From the NCBI RefSeq assembly GCF_007859075.1, contig NZ_VOAK01000011.1, positions 1,116,001-1,180,000 on the forward strand: DNA of 64,000 nucleotides, written 5' to 3'. The first letter of the stretch is position 1. Each line of letters opens with the position of its first letter. Under the pieces are notes generated by a model. That model made no database searches and had not been told where the DNA came from. It worked only from the letters and a program-made list of their open reading frames with translations. Shown one piece after another: positions 53,524-62,095 of the stretch. Origin of the DNA: Gemmobacter aquaticus. Lineage in GTDB: Bacteria > Pseudomonadota > Alphaproteobacteria > Rhodobacterales > Rhodobacteraceae. The translations under genes were made by a program, and so were the position numbers.

Positions 53524-54225
53524 ATGCGTGTCGCCATTGTCGAGAATACCCGGATCACTCATCACGGGCAGGTCGGCGTCGCCTTGCACGAGGCAGGCGC
53601 GCGCATCGGGCAGTTCCGGCCATGGGCGGGAGGCGCCCTGCCCGAGGTTTCCGATTTTGATGCGATGGTTGTGTTTGGCGGCGAACAGAACGCCCTCGAT
53701 GACGCGGCCCACCCTTACCTTCCGTCACTGGCGGCGCGGATGCGGGCGTTCTCGGATGCCGGGCGGTCGGTTCTGGGCATCTGCCTTGGCGCACAGATCC
53801 TTGCCCGAGGTTTTGGCGGCGAAAACCTGATCGGGGCCGCGCCAGAGTTTGGCTGGTGTGATGTCAGCCTTTCCGACGGGGCGGCGGCGGACCCTGTCTT
53901 CTCGGCCCTGCCGCAGCGTTTTCCGATCTTTCAGTGGCACTCCGACACATTCAGATTACCTGAAGGCGCGCATCAGCTTGCCACTTCGGCGCAGGCGGCC
54001 AATCAAGCCTTCCGGATCGGGCGCGCCACATATGGCACACAGTTCCACTTCGAGGCGAACCGCAGGGTCGTCGCAGATTGGAACCGCGAGTTTCCTGCAT
54101 TGACCGAAGCCATGCGCCCCGGTTGGCTTTCCGAACACCCGACGCTGGCCGAAACCCACGGGGCGCAGGCCGACCGCGTCGGGCTGGACCTCGCCCGCGC
54201 ATTCGTTGCCACGATCGGCGGCTGA
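53524..54225 (+). CDS. Class I glutamine amidotransferase
   Basis: From ATG 53524 (MRVAIVENTRITHHGQVG) the protein is 233 aa, a stand-alone GATase1 domain. The triad is complete: C87 in VLGICLGAQI, H175 and E177 in GTQFHFEAN. The oxyanion loop VVFGGEQNAL lies at 49-58. It has no synthetase domain, so it is like the GuaA-related or YfeJ-like proteins whose substrates are mostly unknown. The longer open frame upstream (49 codons) overlaps the guaB leader and was not used. It is divergent from guaB, and a purine link is possible but not shown. Confidence 0.88.
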   Translation: MRVAIVENTRITHHGQVGVALHEAGARIGQFRPWAGGALPEVSDFDAMVVFGGEQNALDDAAHPYLPSLAARMRAFSDAGRSVLGICLGAQILARGFGGENLIGAAPEFGWCDVSLSDGAAADPVFSALPQRFPIFQWHSDTFRLPEGAHQLATSAQAANQAFRIGRATYGTQFHFEANRRVVADWNREFPALTEAMRPGWLSEHPTLAETHGAQADRVGLDLARAFVATIGG

Positions 54226-55227
54226 TCAGGCCTCGGCGGCGTTGGTCTTTGCGGCGAGTTGCCCCTTGGGCCAGGCGCGCAGCACCCGGATAAGGACCGT
54301 GATGACAAGCCCGGTCGTGAAAGCAAGCGCAATGGCTGCGGTAACGTCAAGGTTGATCGAGAAAAGCGCCGTGCAGAAGGCCGTCAGCGGAAAGGTGAAG
54401 GCGCCCCAAAGCGCGGAAAAACCGCTCGCGGTGATCCAGCGCGCGCCCATCACCATCGCAAGAACGATCAGCGTTGCAACCGCAATCGCGATCAGCGCCA
54501 GCTGATCAAACCCCAGGCTTGCGCCAACGATCGTGAACAGCGCCGCCGGCGCCAGATGGATCGCCAGCAGCGGACGAAGTGGTGCGGGCGGAATGCGCAG
54601 GATCAGTTGCCGGAGCGACACAAGCCAGATCGCGATCGCGATCGGCACCGTCACGCCAAGCAGCACAACCGCCAGATCATGCAGACCCAGCGGAACTGCC
54701 GCCACTCCGCCAATAATGAAGCCGACAAAGTGCAGATGCCAGATCGGCGTCACCTCGCGCGATTCCGGCGGGGCGCGCAGGATCAGTCTCAGGATCAGCA
54801 CCGCAAAAGCAGCATGCAATCCAAGGCCCAGGAACAAGAGGCCAGTCGCCAACCCCGGCGCGTAAGGCACCAACACGACTGCGACCAGAAGCGTGGTCAG
54901 AACCGCTGCAGCAATACCCGCTCGCCCCGGCAATACCCGCAGATCATCGAGCAGCACGGAGGGACGGCGCATCAACTTTACAGCATAACCAGTTGCCGCA
55001 AATAGCCAAAGCGCCACAGATACCCCAAGGAACATCTCGGCCAACCCGGACGGCAGGCCAAAGGCCTCAAGCCCGCGGCGCAGCGCAAGGCCGAGGCCAA
55101 CAGCCCCCATGATCACCGGAAAGACAGCCGGCGGCATCCGCGCAAACAGCTTTGGCCGCGCCGGTGGGAACTGCGGTGGCGGATAGGCGCGCGGTCGGTA
55201 GCCCTTGGGGTCGGCGGGATTGGTCAT
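54226..55227 (-). CDS. TDT-family (TehA/SLAC1-like) transporter
   Basis: From ATG 55227 (MTNPADPKGYRPRAYPPPQF) the protein is 333 aa with a proline-rich cytoplasmic start and about ten hydrophobic segments. The first span has PPAVFPVIMGAVGLGLALR, like the TDT family of tellurite-resistance/dicarboxylate transporters and SLAC1 anion channels. Ligand is unknown. It ends exactly where the convergent amidotransferase ends (stop codons adjacent). The inverted repeat at 55237 lies just ahead of its start. A tellurite role is only a family label and there are no other tellurite genes. Confidence 0.8.
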   Translation of the reverse strand: MTNPADPKGYRPRAYPPPQFPPARPKLFARMPPAVFPVIMGAVGLGLALRRGLEAFGLPSGLAEMFLGVSVALWLFAATGYAVKLMRRPSVLLDDLRVLPGRAGIAAAVLTTLLVAVVLVPYAPGLATGLLFLGLGLHAAFAVLILRLILRAPPESREVTPIWHLHFVGFIIGGVAAVPLGLHDLAVVLLGVTVPIAIAIWLVSLRQLILRIPPAPLRPLLAIHLAPAALFTIVGASLGFDQLALIAIAVATLIVLAMVMGARWITASGFSALWGAFTFPLTAFCTALFSINLDVTAAIALAFTTGLVITVLIRVLRAWPKGQLAAKTNAAEA

Positions 55228-55236
55228 CTGTCTGCC

Positions 55237-55259
55237 ATCACTTGCGTTTTTCAAGTGAT
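55237..55259 (-). promoter_or_regulatory. Inverted repeat upstream of the TDT gene
   Basis: ATCACTTG (55237-55244) and CAAGTGAT (55252-55259) form a perfect 8-bp inverted repeat with a 7-bp T-rich centre, 10 bp ahead of the start codon. It could be an operator or a leader hairpin. Confidence 0.35.
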
Positions 55260-55306
55260 AGCGGAAACCCCGCTACCCCGGAAGTGCGACCAAACCGCCC
55301 TGCCAA

Positions 55307-56392
55307 TCAACGGTAGAGTAAAGACCGGCCGTTGCTGAACAGATGAATTTTCGAGGGATCGGCAGTCAGCGTTACCGCCTTGTGCCGCAAATCACGATGA
55401 ATGCCCGGGAATTTCGCAACCATACCAGCGCTTTCCCCCACCTTCTTGAAGTAGAGCAGCGTCACCTCGCCCAAGGCTTCAGTAAACTCAACCTCGCCGC
55501 TGAACAGCCCTAGGCCTTCGGTCGGGACCAGATCCTCCGGGCGAACGCCGAGATTGACCTTGAGGCCCTTGTCACTGGCCTTGGTGGGTATTGACGCCAA
55601 GGCCTCGCCGCCATTGTCCAGCTTGATCCGGGTCTGCGCGCCGGTCTCAACGATTTCGCCGGGCAGCAGGTTCATCGACGGGCTGCCGATGAACTGGGCC
55701 ACAAACTCGTTCTCAGGGCGTTCATACAGCTCAAGCGGAGTTCCGACCTGCGCAACGCCGCCGCCGGCCAGCACCACGATCCGGGTGGCAAGCGTCATCG
55801 CCTCGACCTGATCGTGCGTCACATAGATCATCGTCGAGTTGGGCATCGCCTCTTTCAACTGCGCAACTTCGATCCGGGTCGCCACGCGCAAGGCGGCATC
55901 GAGGTTCGAGAGCGGTTCGTCAAACAGATAGACCTTGGGGTCGCGCACGATCGCACGACCGATCGCCACGCGCTGGCGCTGACCGCCAGACAGTGCCTTG
56001 GGCAGACGCTCGAGATACGGGGTCAGTTGCAGGATGCGCGCGGCACGCTCAACCGCCGCATTGATCTCGGACTGCGGCTTCTTGGCGAGCTTCAGCGCAA
56101 AGCTCATGTTCTCGCGCACCGTCATATGCGGGTAAAGCGCGTAGGACTGGAACACCATCGCGATCCCGCGCTCGGATGGCGGCACGTCGTTCATCCGCAC
56201 GCCATCAATGGTGAAGTCACCGCCCGTAATACGCTCCAAACCCGCGACCATGCGCAGGAGCGTGGACTTGCCGCAACCGGAAGGCCCCACGAATACAATC
56301 AATTCGCCGGACTTGATGTCCAGGTTGATGTCCCGAAGGACCTTGACCTCACCATAGGCCTTTTCGACATTGCTCAGCTTCAGTTCGGCCAT
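55307..56392 (-). CDS. aglK: Alpha-glucoside ABC transporter ATP-binding protein
   Basis: The 361-aa MalK/UgpC-type subunit has Walker A VGPSGCGKST (about 36-45), Q-loop FQSYALYPHMT, signature ALSGGQRQRVAIGRAI near 133, Walker B YLFDEPLSNLD, and the switch histidine in YVTHDQVEAM. The C-terminal regulatory OB-type domain starts near 240 (SPSMNLLPGEIVE). It powers the AglFG permease from the cytoplasmic side. It is the last gene of the aglEFGAK operon and follows aglA by 12 bp; the order matches Sinorhizobium agl. Confidence 0.92.
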   Translation of the reverse strand: MAELKLSNVEKAYGEVKVLRDINLDIKSGELIVFVGPSGCGKSTLLRMVAGLERITGGDFTIDGVRMNDVPPSERGIAMVFQSYALYPHMTVRENMSFALKLAKKPQSEINAAVERAARILQLTPYLERLPKALSGGQRQRVAIGRAIVRDPKVYLFDEPLSNLDAALRVATRIEVAQLKEAMPNSTMIYVTHDQVEAMTLATRIVVLAGGGVAQVGTPLELYERPENEFVAQFIGSPSMNLLPGEIVETGAQTRIKLDNGGEALASIPTKASDKGLKVNLGVRPEDLVPTEGLGLFSGEVEFTEALGEVTLLYFKKVGESAGMVAKFPGIHRDLRHKAVTLTADPSKIHLFSNGRSLLYR

Positions 56393-56404
56393 GACTTCCC
56401 CCTC

Positions 56405-58024
56405 TCAGACCTGACGGGCGAGGCAGATCTGCCAGGCCCCCAGGGTCACATTTGTGCCGGTCACCGGCTGACTGCCCAATTCCGTTCCTACCGTCTGCCA
56501 TTTCCCCTCGGGCAGGCGGATGGTTTGCTCACCGTCACCAAGGTTGAAGGCGCAAAACAGCACCTCATCGCCGCGACGGATGAAATGTGCCGCGCTGCCA
56601 GTGGCGCCTATCTGCTCCATGGCGCCGGTCCGCAGCGCCGCATGGGCGCGGCGGAAAGCGAGCGAGCGGCGATAATGGGCCAACATCGAGCCCGGATCAC
56701 CCGCCTGTGCCGCCACCGACCGCACCAGATGCGGCGCCGTCACCGGAAGCCAGCTTTTGCTGGCGGTGGTGAAGCCACCCTGCCCATTGTCGGTCTGCCA
56801 GATCATCGGCGTGCGGGCACCGTCGCGGCCCTTGAATTCGGGCCAGAACTCGATGCCATACGGATCCTGAAGATCCTCAAAGGCAACCTCGGCCTCGGGC
56901 AGGCCCAGCTCTTCGCCCTGATAGAGACAGATCGAGCCGCGCAGGCAGGCCAGCATCGTGGCATATGTGCATGCGGCCTCATCCGTCAGGTTCCAGCGCG
57001 TCAGGTGGCGCACCGTGTCATGGTTCGAATAGCTCCAGCAGGGCCAGGCATCGGGCGCGGCGGCGGCCATCCGCGCAAAGGTCTCTTCCAGCCCCGCAGC
57101 CGTCAGACGCTTGGGTTGCAGCATCTCGAACGGGTAGCACATCTGCACCTTGTCACCGCCCGAGGTGTATTCGGCCATGATCTCCAGCCCACGCTGGGCA
57201 TCGCCCACCTCGCCCACGGCTGCCGCACCATAGGGATTCAGAACCGCGCGGAATTTCCTCAGGAATTCAAGATTTTCCGGCTGGTTCTTCGAGAACAGGT
57301 GCAACTGGTGGTTATACGGGTTTACCGAAGGCGCGATACTGTCATTCCGCAGCTCTGGCGGAAGCGAGGGATTATCGCGCAAGTATTTGTCTGCAAAGTA
57401 GAAATTGATCGTATCCAGTCGGAATCCGTCAACGCCGCGCTCCAGCCAGAACCGCGCCACGTCCAGAAGCGCCGCCTGCACATCTTCGTTGTGCAGGTTC
57501 AGGTCCGGCTGAGAGGTCAGAAAGTTGTGCAGGTAGTATTGCTGGCGACGCCCATCCCAGGCCCAGGCCGAGCCGCCAAAGACCGACAGCCAGTTGTTGG
57601 GTGGGGTGCCATCCGGCTTGGGCTCAGCCCAGACATACCAGTCTGCCCGCGGATTGGTGCGGTTTGCGCGGCTTTCCTTGAACCAGGGATGCTGGTCTGA
57701 GGTGTGCGACAACACAAGATCAATCATCACGCGCAGCCCCAGTTCATGGGCCCGCGCCACCAGCGCGTCAAAGTCGGCAAGGGTTCCGAACATCGGATCG
57801 ACGTCGCAATAATCGCTGACGTCATAGCCGAAGTCCTTCATCGGCGACGTAAAGAACGGGCTGATCCAGATCGCATCGGCGCCAAGGTTTGCGATATGGT
57901 CAAGCCGTGCGGTGATGCCCGGCAAATCGCCGATACCGTCTGCATTGCTGTCCTGAAAGCTGCGGGGGTAGATCTGATAGATCACCGCGCCGCGCCACCA
58001 GTCGGGGTCTTTATGCAAGCTCAT
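56405..58024 (-). CDS. aglA: Cytoplasmic alpha-glucosidase (GH13)
   Basis: From ATG 58024 (MSLHKDPDWWRGAVIYQIYP) the protein is 539 aa and hydrolyses imported alpha-glucosides such as maltose, sucrose or trehalose analogues. Family 13 regions are all present: region I DLVLSHTSD (102-110), region II with nucleophile D204 (GFRLDTI), acid/base E272 (AVGEVGDAQ) and transition-state D336 (YSNHDTVRH). There is no signal peptide, in keeping with hydrolysis after uptake. Upstream sequence in the frame belongs to aglG's end. It lies between the permease and the ATPase genes of the same operon. Confidence 0.94.
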   Translation of the reverse strand: MSLHKDPDWWRGAVIYQIYPRSFQDSNADGIGDLPGITARLDHIANLGADAIWISPFFTSPMKDFGYDVSDYCDVDPMFGTLADFDALVARAHELGLRVMIDLVLSHTSDQHPWFKESRANRTNPRADWYVWAEPKPDGTPPNNWLSVFGGSAWAWDGRRQQYYLHNFLTSQPDLNLHNEDVQAALLDVARFWLERGVDGFRLDTINFYFADKYLRDNPSLPPELRNDSIAPSVNPYNHQLHLFSKNQPENLEFLRKFRAVLNPYGAAAVGEVGDAQRGLEIMAEYTSGGDKVQMCYPFEMLQPKRLTAAGLEETFARMAAAAPDAWPCWSYSNHDTVRHLTRWNLTDEAACTYATMLACLRGSICLYQGEELGLPEAEVAFEDLQDPYGIEFWPEFKGRDGARTPMIWQTDNGQGGFTTASKSWLPVTAPHLVRSVAAQAGDPGSMLAHYRRSLAFRRAHAALRTGAMEQIGATGSAAHFIRRGDEVLFCAFNLGDGEQTIRLPEGKWQTVGTELGSQPVTGTNVTLGAWQICLARQV

Positions 58025-58032
58025 GGGTCGTC

Positions 58033-59172
58033 TCACTTTACCGAGCCGGCCAACAGGCCGCGCACCAGGTATTTCTGCATCAGGAAGAATACGGCCAGCG
58101 GAACCGCGATCGAGACGAAGGCCGAGGCCGACAGAATTTCCCAATCGCCGCCACGCGAACCCATCAGGTTCAGCAGCGTACCGGTCAGCACCATCTGATC
58201 GTCGCCGGACCCGAGGAAAACCAGCGCCACCAGCAGGTCGTTCCATGTCCAGAGGAACTGGAAGATCGCAAAGGACGCCAGCGCCGGGAAGGACAAGGGC
58301 AGAATGATCCGGGTGAAGATCTGAAAGTCGGTCGCGCCATCAACCTTGGCGTTCTCGATGATGTCACGCGGCAAACCCGCCATGTAATTGCGCAACAGGT
58401 AAATCGCGAGCGGCAAGCCAAAGCCCGTATGGGCCAGCCAGACACCCAGATACCCCTTGCCGATACCAATGCTGTTGTGGAACTGCAGCAGCGGTATCAG
58501 CGCCAGTTGCAGCGGCACCACCAGCAGGCCGACAACAGCAGCCACCAGAAGGGCGCGCCCCGGAAACTCCATCCAAGCCAGCGCATAGGCCGCGAAAGCG
58601 GCAATCAGGATCGGAATGATCGTCGCAGGGATCGACACCGTCAGCGTGTTCAGGAACGCCTGCCCCACGCCCTGTCCGGCTTTGGGCTGGAAGAGCACAT
58701 TGTTATAGTTCTGCAGCGTAAATTCCGGCGGGGTCGTCGCAGTGGCAAAGACCCGCGGCATGCGCATCTCGGCCATGGTCGAGGTCGAGCTGAGCGCAAA
58801 TGCGCCATCCTCTTGTAGCGTCAGGGTCGGCCCGTCGGGCAAAGTGGTGCTTTCACCAGCCGCGAAGGCATTGGGATCGCGCGAGTTGATCCCCCAGCGA
58901 GAGATCGTCGATGTGCGCCCGTCAAAGAGGTTGCCCTCGATCACAAAGGCACCGTCCTTCTGGACTTCTTCCCCCTTCAAGCGGATTGCGGGCAGCTGCG
59001 CCTCTTGCGTCGACAGCGCCTGCCACCAGCCGGAACCGGAGATCTGGTCCCCCGTGCGGAAGGACGACACCAGAAGTCCCAGTGTCGGGAACAGCCAGAG
59101 CGCAACCAGCAGCGCGGCCGAAATATGAACGGCCCAGACGAGCGCGGGTTTGGAGCCTGCGATATTGTCCAT
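58033..59172 (-). CDS. aglG: Alpha-glucoside ABC transporter permease AglG
   Basis: The 379-aa MalG-type permease starts at ATG 59172 (MDNIAGSKPALVWAVHISAAL), overlapping the aglF stop by one base (TGATG). After a first span at about 13-34 comes an unusually large periplasmic insert (about 40-150), then five spans. The EAA loop is in ENAKVDGATDFQIFTRIILPLSFPA near 275-295, which docks the AglK ATPase. The large insert is also seen in Sinorhizobium AglG. It ends 8 bp before the aglA start. Confidence 0.92.
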   Translation of the reverse strand: MDNIAGSKPALVWAVHISAALLVALWLFPTLGLLVSSFRTGDQISGSGWWQALSTQEAQLPAIRLKGEEVQKDGAFVIEGNLFDGRTSTISRWGINSRDPNAFAAGESTTLPDGPTLTLQEDGAFALSSTSTMAEMRMPRVFATATTPPEFTLQNYNNVLFQPKAGQGVGQAFLNTLTVSIPATIIPILIAAFAAYALAWMEFPGRALLVAAVVGLLVVPLQLALIPLLQFHNSIGIGKGYLGVWLAHTGFGLPLAIYLLRNYMAGLPRDIIENAKVDGATDFQIFTRIILPLSFPALASFAIFQFLWTWNDLLVALVFLGSGDDQMVLTGTLLNLMGSRGGDWEILSASAFVSIAVPLAVFFLMQKYLVRGLLAGSVK

Positions 59173-60398
59173 CAGCGCATCTCCTTGCGGGCATTGTAGA
59201 CGTTCCAGACGAGAATCGGCGTCACCAGCAGCATGATGACCATGGCGCTTGCCGAGCCCACGCCCCAGTCCGAGGCGGTGAAAAGCTTGTCGTACATGTA
59301 GTTGGCCAGAACCTGCGTCCCCCATTGGCCGTTGGTCATGGCGCGCACGATGTCGAACACCTTGAGCACGACGATGGTGATGGTCGTCCAGACCACGACA
59401 ATCGTGCCCATGATCTGCGGCACCTTGATCTTGAAGAAGATCTGGAACGCATTGGCGCCATCAAGGATCGCGGCCTCGATCGTGTCTTCCGGCACGCCAC
59501 GCAGCGCGGCGGAAAGGATCACCATGGCAAAGCCAGTCTGGATCCAGATCAGCACGGCCATCAGGAAGAAGTTGTTCCAGAAGGGAATGGTCAGCCATTG
59601 CTGTGGCGCACCATAGGGCAGATTGGCGGTCGCAGCGCCAAAGGCCCAGATCACCGCGACCAGACCAATCAGGGCGGAAATCGCGGCGCCCGCCAACCGG
59701 CCGATACGCAACCAGAAGCCACCTGCCCGATCCGCCATCAGCGCCCGGATGAGCAGCCAGGCGAGCCAGCCCATCAGGGCCGCAAAGCCTGCGAGAAGAA
59801 CTGCTGGCAGCACCCGCAGCAGCAGGACCGACCCCCAACCGCCGTCAAACTGCATCCAGATGTGGTTGAGCAGACCAATCTGCGCCTGGCCCGTGGGCCG
59901 CGTGTCATAGATCAGCTTCCAGATCACCGATGCGCCGACGAAGGAGATCGCCATCGGCATGAAGATCAGTGACTTGGCGATATTGCCCCACCAGATCCGG
60001 TCGGTCAGTTGCGCGGCCAGCAGGCCGAAAGCGGTTGACAGGGCCGGCACGACGACAAGCCACAGGGCGTTCGAGCGCATCGCCTCCCAGAACTTTGCCT
60101 CGGTCATCATCTGGGCATAGTTGCCGAGGCCCACGAAGTTCTCGCCCGACTTGTCAAACAGCGAAAGCTTGAGCGTCGCGAAAACCGGATAGGTCAGATA
60201 AAGCCCAAGCGCGATCATCGCAGGCAGCAGGAACAGCCAGGGGCGGATCATGTTAGCGCGATTGATGTTGCGCCCGGCATTCTCGCCCCGTGCGGGGAAC
60301 AGAACCTTGTCCAGAAACAGGTTCGAGAAATAGAAGTAACCAATGCAGCCGCCGACCCCGATGACGATGGTCAGAATGGCCTGAAATGCGGGATGCAT
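59172..60398 (-). CDS. aglF: Alpha-glucoside ABC transporter permease AglF
   Basis: From ATG 60398 (MHPAFQAILTIVIGVGG), with a GGGGGGAGAG site ahead, the protein is 408 aa: an MalF-type permease with a hydrophobic N-terminal span, a cytoplasmic loop, and about seven further segments. The EAA loop is in EAAILDGANAFQIFFKIKVPQIMG near 320. It forms the membrane channel with AglG. It follows aglE after an 80-bp spacer that holds a strong hairpin and a 14-bp tandem duplication, and its stop overlaps aglG by one base. Confidence 0.92.
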   Translation of the reverse strand: MHPAFQAILTIVIGVGGCIGYFYFSNLFLDKVLFPARGENAGRNINRANMIRPWLFLLPAMIALGLYLTYPVFATLKLSLFDKSGENFVGLGNYAQMMTEAKFWEAMRSNALWLVVVPALSTAFGLLAAQLTDRIWWGNIAKSLIFMPMAISFVGASVIWKLIYDTRPTGQAQIGLLNHIWMQFDGGWGSVLLLRVLPAVLLAGFAALMGWLAWLLIRALMADRAGGFWLRIGRLAGAAISALIGLVAVIWAFGAATANLPYGAPQQWLTIPFWNNFFLMAVLIWIQTGFAMVILSAALRGVPEDTIEAAILDGANAFQIFFKIKVPQIMGTIVVVWTTITIVVLKVFDIVRAMTNGQWGTQVLANYMYDKLFTASDWGVGSASAMVIMLLVTPILVWNVYNARKEMR

Positions 60399-60431
60399 GC
60401 TCTCCCCCCTTATCCAGAACACGCGGGCGAT

Positions 60432-60456
60432 CCGGGGGGCGCGAGCGGCCCCCCGG
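60432..60456 (-). terminator. Intercistronic hairpin between aglE and aglF
   Basis: CCGGGGGGC (60432-60440) pairs perfectly with GCCCCCCGG (60448-60456) around a 7-base loop, without a U-tract. As in malE-malF, it may protect the aglE end of the mRNA or partly terminate, so that binding protein outnumbers permease. Confidence 0.6.
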
Positions 60457-60457
60457 T

Positions 60458-60485
60458 CAGACGATCACTTGCAGACGATCACTTG
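60458..60485. repeat. 14-bp perfect tandem duplication at the aglE stop
   Basis: CAGACGATCACTTG occurs twice in direct succession (60458-60471 and 60472-60485). The second copy contains the aglE stop codon (60479-60481), so the first copy supplies a second in-phase-like TGA sequence just beyond. It looks like a slippage or duplication event at the gene end. Confidence 0.92.
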
Positions 60486-61825
60486 GGCCAGGCCGCGTCG
60501 ATGGTGGTGGCTACCTCGGCCGAGGACTTGCCACCCACAAAGTCGACCATGCCGGTCCAGAAGCTACCAGCGCCCACCGCGCCCGGCATCAGGTCGGATG
60601 CGTCAAAGCGGAAGGTCGTGGCGTTCAGCAGCATCTCGCCCTGTTTCTTCAGCGCCGCGTTGCCGTAAAGCTCGGCATTGGCGCCCTTGAACGGGGTGAC
60701 AAAGCCATTCTGCGCCATCCACACTTCATGCGCGATCGGGGTCTTCAGGAACTCGATGAAGGCGCGCGAGGCTTCCGTGTCCTTGGTGATGAAAGCCAGC
60801 GTGCCCGCACCCAGAACCGGCGTTCCAAGGCCCTTGGCCTCATCCGCGGGGAAGTAGAAGAAGTCGGCATCCTCACCCACCACGGTTCCTTCCGGGAAGA
60901 AGGACGGGATAAACGACGCCTGGCGGTGCATGTAGCACTGCGGCGGCGAGGAGAAGAGGCCCTTGGGGCTTTCGCGGAAGTCGGTGGAGGCGACAGCGGC
61001 AGCACCGCCGGCGACAAAGGCATCGTTCTTGGCAAACCAGCCGAATTCATCGATTGCGCCCAGAACCGCCGGATCGCTGAAGGTGATCTCGTGCGTCACC
61101 CACTTGTCGTAGGTCTCGGGTGATTGGGTGCGCAGCATCAGGTCCTCGACCCAGTCGGTCGCAGGCCAGCCCGTAGCGCCGCCCGATCCCAGACCGATGC
61201 ACCAGGGCGTGCCGCCATCGGCGACGATCTGCTCGGTCAGCGCCTTCAGCTCCGCCATGGTCGTGGGCACTTCGTAACCAGCGTCGGCAAAGTTGTCAGG
61301 CGAATACCAGACCAGCGACTTCACGTCGGCCTTGTAGGGGAAGGCATAAAGCGCCTCGGCCCCATCCTTGCCTTTGTAGGTGCCAAGCTTTGCCCAGTCC
61401 GCGCCCGCAGCATAATTCTCGGTCAGCCAGGCCTTCGTCTCGTCACCAAGCGGTGCAACAAGCCCCTTGCCCACCAGCTCGGCAATCAGACCCGGCTGCG
61501 GCAGGATGGAGATGTCGGGCGGGCTGCCTGCCTGCGTGTCGACGAGGATCTGTTGTTCATACCCTTCCGACGACGAATAGTTGACCTTCACGCCGGATGC
61601 GGCACTGAAATAGGCCAGAACGGATTCAACCAGAACCTGATCCTCGCCCCGCCAGGGACCAAAGATCGACAACGTCTGGCCATCCAGATTGGTCGCCTCG
61701 TCAAACGCCTTGTAGCTGTCCCAATTGAAACCGCCTTCGCCCACTGGGAATTTCAGGTCCTGCGCAGCCGCGTGGCCTGCAAACAGAGCCAGCGCCGCAG
61801 CACTGGCAACGAGTTTCCGTGTCAT
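60479..61825 (-). CDS. aglE: Alpha-glucoside ABC transporter substrate-binding protein
   Basis: From ATG 61825 (MTRKLVASAAALALFAGHAAA) with GGAGG ahead, the protein is 448 aa. A Sec signal is cleaved near AAA-QD (residues 21-22). The mature part is a family 1 extracellular solute-binding protein with LSIFGPWRGEDQVLVESVLAYF near 53, DISILPQPGLIAELV near 105 and ALYAFPYKADVKSLVWY near 165. It delivers alpha-glucosides to AglFG. It is the first gene of the operon and is divergent from aglR with 270 bp between them, which contain two candidate operators. Confidence 0.92.
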   Translation of the reverse strand: MTRKLVASAAALALFAGHAAAQDLKFPVGEGGFNWDSYKAFDEATNLDGQTLSIFGPWRGEDQVLVESVLAYFSAASGVKVNYSSSEGYEQQILVDTQAGSPPDISILPQPGLIAELVGKGLVAPLGDETKAWLTENYAAGADWAKLGTYKGKDGAEALYAFPYKADVKSLVWYSPDNFADAGYEVPTTMAELKALTEQIVADGGTPWCIGLGSGGATGWPATDWVEDLMLRTQSPETYDKWVTHEITFSDPAVLGAIDEFGWFAKNDAFVAGGAAAVASTDFRESPKGLFSSPPQCYMHRQASFIPSFFPEGTVVGEDADFFYFPADEAKGLGTPVLGAGTLAFITKDTEASRAFIEFLKTPIAHEVWMAQNGFVTPFKGANAELYGNAALKKQGEMLLNATTFRFDASDLMPGAVGAGSFWTGMVDFVGGKSSAEVATTIDAAWPK

Positions 61826-61894
61826 TCCGCATTCCTCCCGTTTTCGATTGCGCGGGCCGCCCCTCAATCCGGCCCACCCAAAGCTGGAATCATT

Positions 61895-61910
61895 TTCAAA
61901 CCGCTTTGAA
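61895..61910. promoter_or_regulatory. Candidate AglR operator, aglE side
   Basis: TTCAAACCGCTTTGAA is a 16-bp palindrome with a single mismatched pair and a central CG, the form of LacI-family sites. It lies 70 bp upstream of the aglE start in the divergent aglE-aglR region. Confidence 0.58.
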
Positions 61911-62069
61911 TGGCTCCACTATGCGGCGACGGCCCCTTGTGTCAACTATTCTCTGCCGATCCGGCACCCCAACCGCTTGTTTTGCATATGCAGAAAGTAT
62001 GAGGGCAAGACCACTTGCTCCGGATTGCCCTTTGACCTTGCACCAGCAGGCCGCTAATGTCAGTCGAAA

Positions 62070-62086
62070 TTTGAAACGGTTTGAAC
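62070..62086. promoter_or_regulatory. Second AglR-like half-site, at the aglR start
   Basis: Read on the minus strand, GTTCAAACCGTTTCAAA shares the TTCAAACCG half with the site at 61895 but has a poorer second half. It ends 10 bp before the aglR ATG, so it may mediate autoregulation. Confidence 0.42.
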
Positions 62087-62095
62087 TTGGCTGTC

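Noticed and set aside
55814-57700. 628-codon open frame antisense to aglK and aglA
   Set aside because: It spans parts of two clear genes, has low-complexity His/Arg/Gln-rich sequence and no ribosome binding site.
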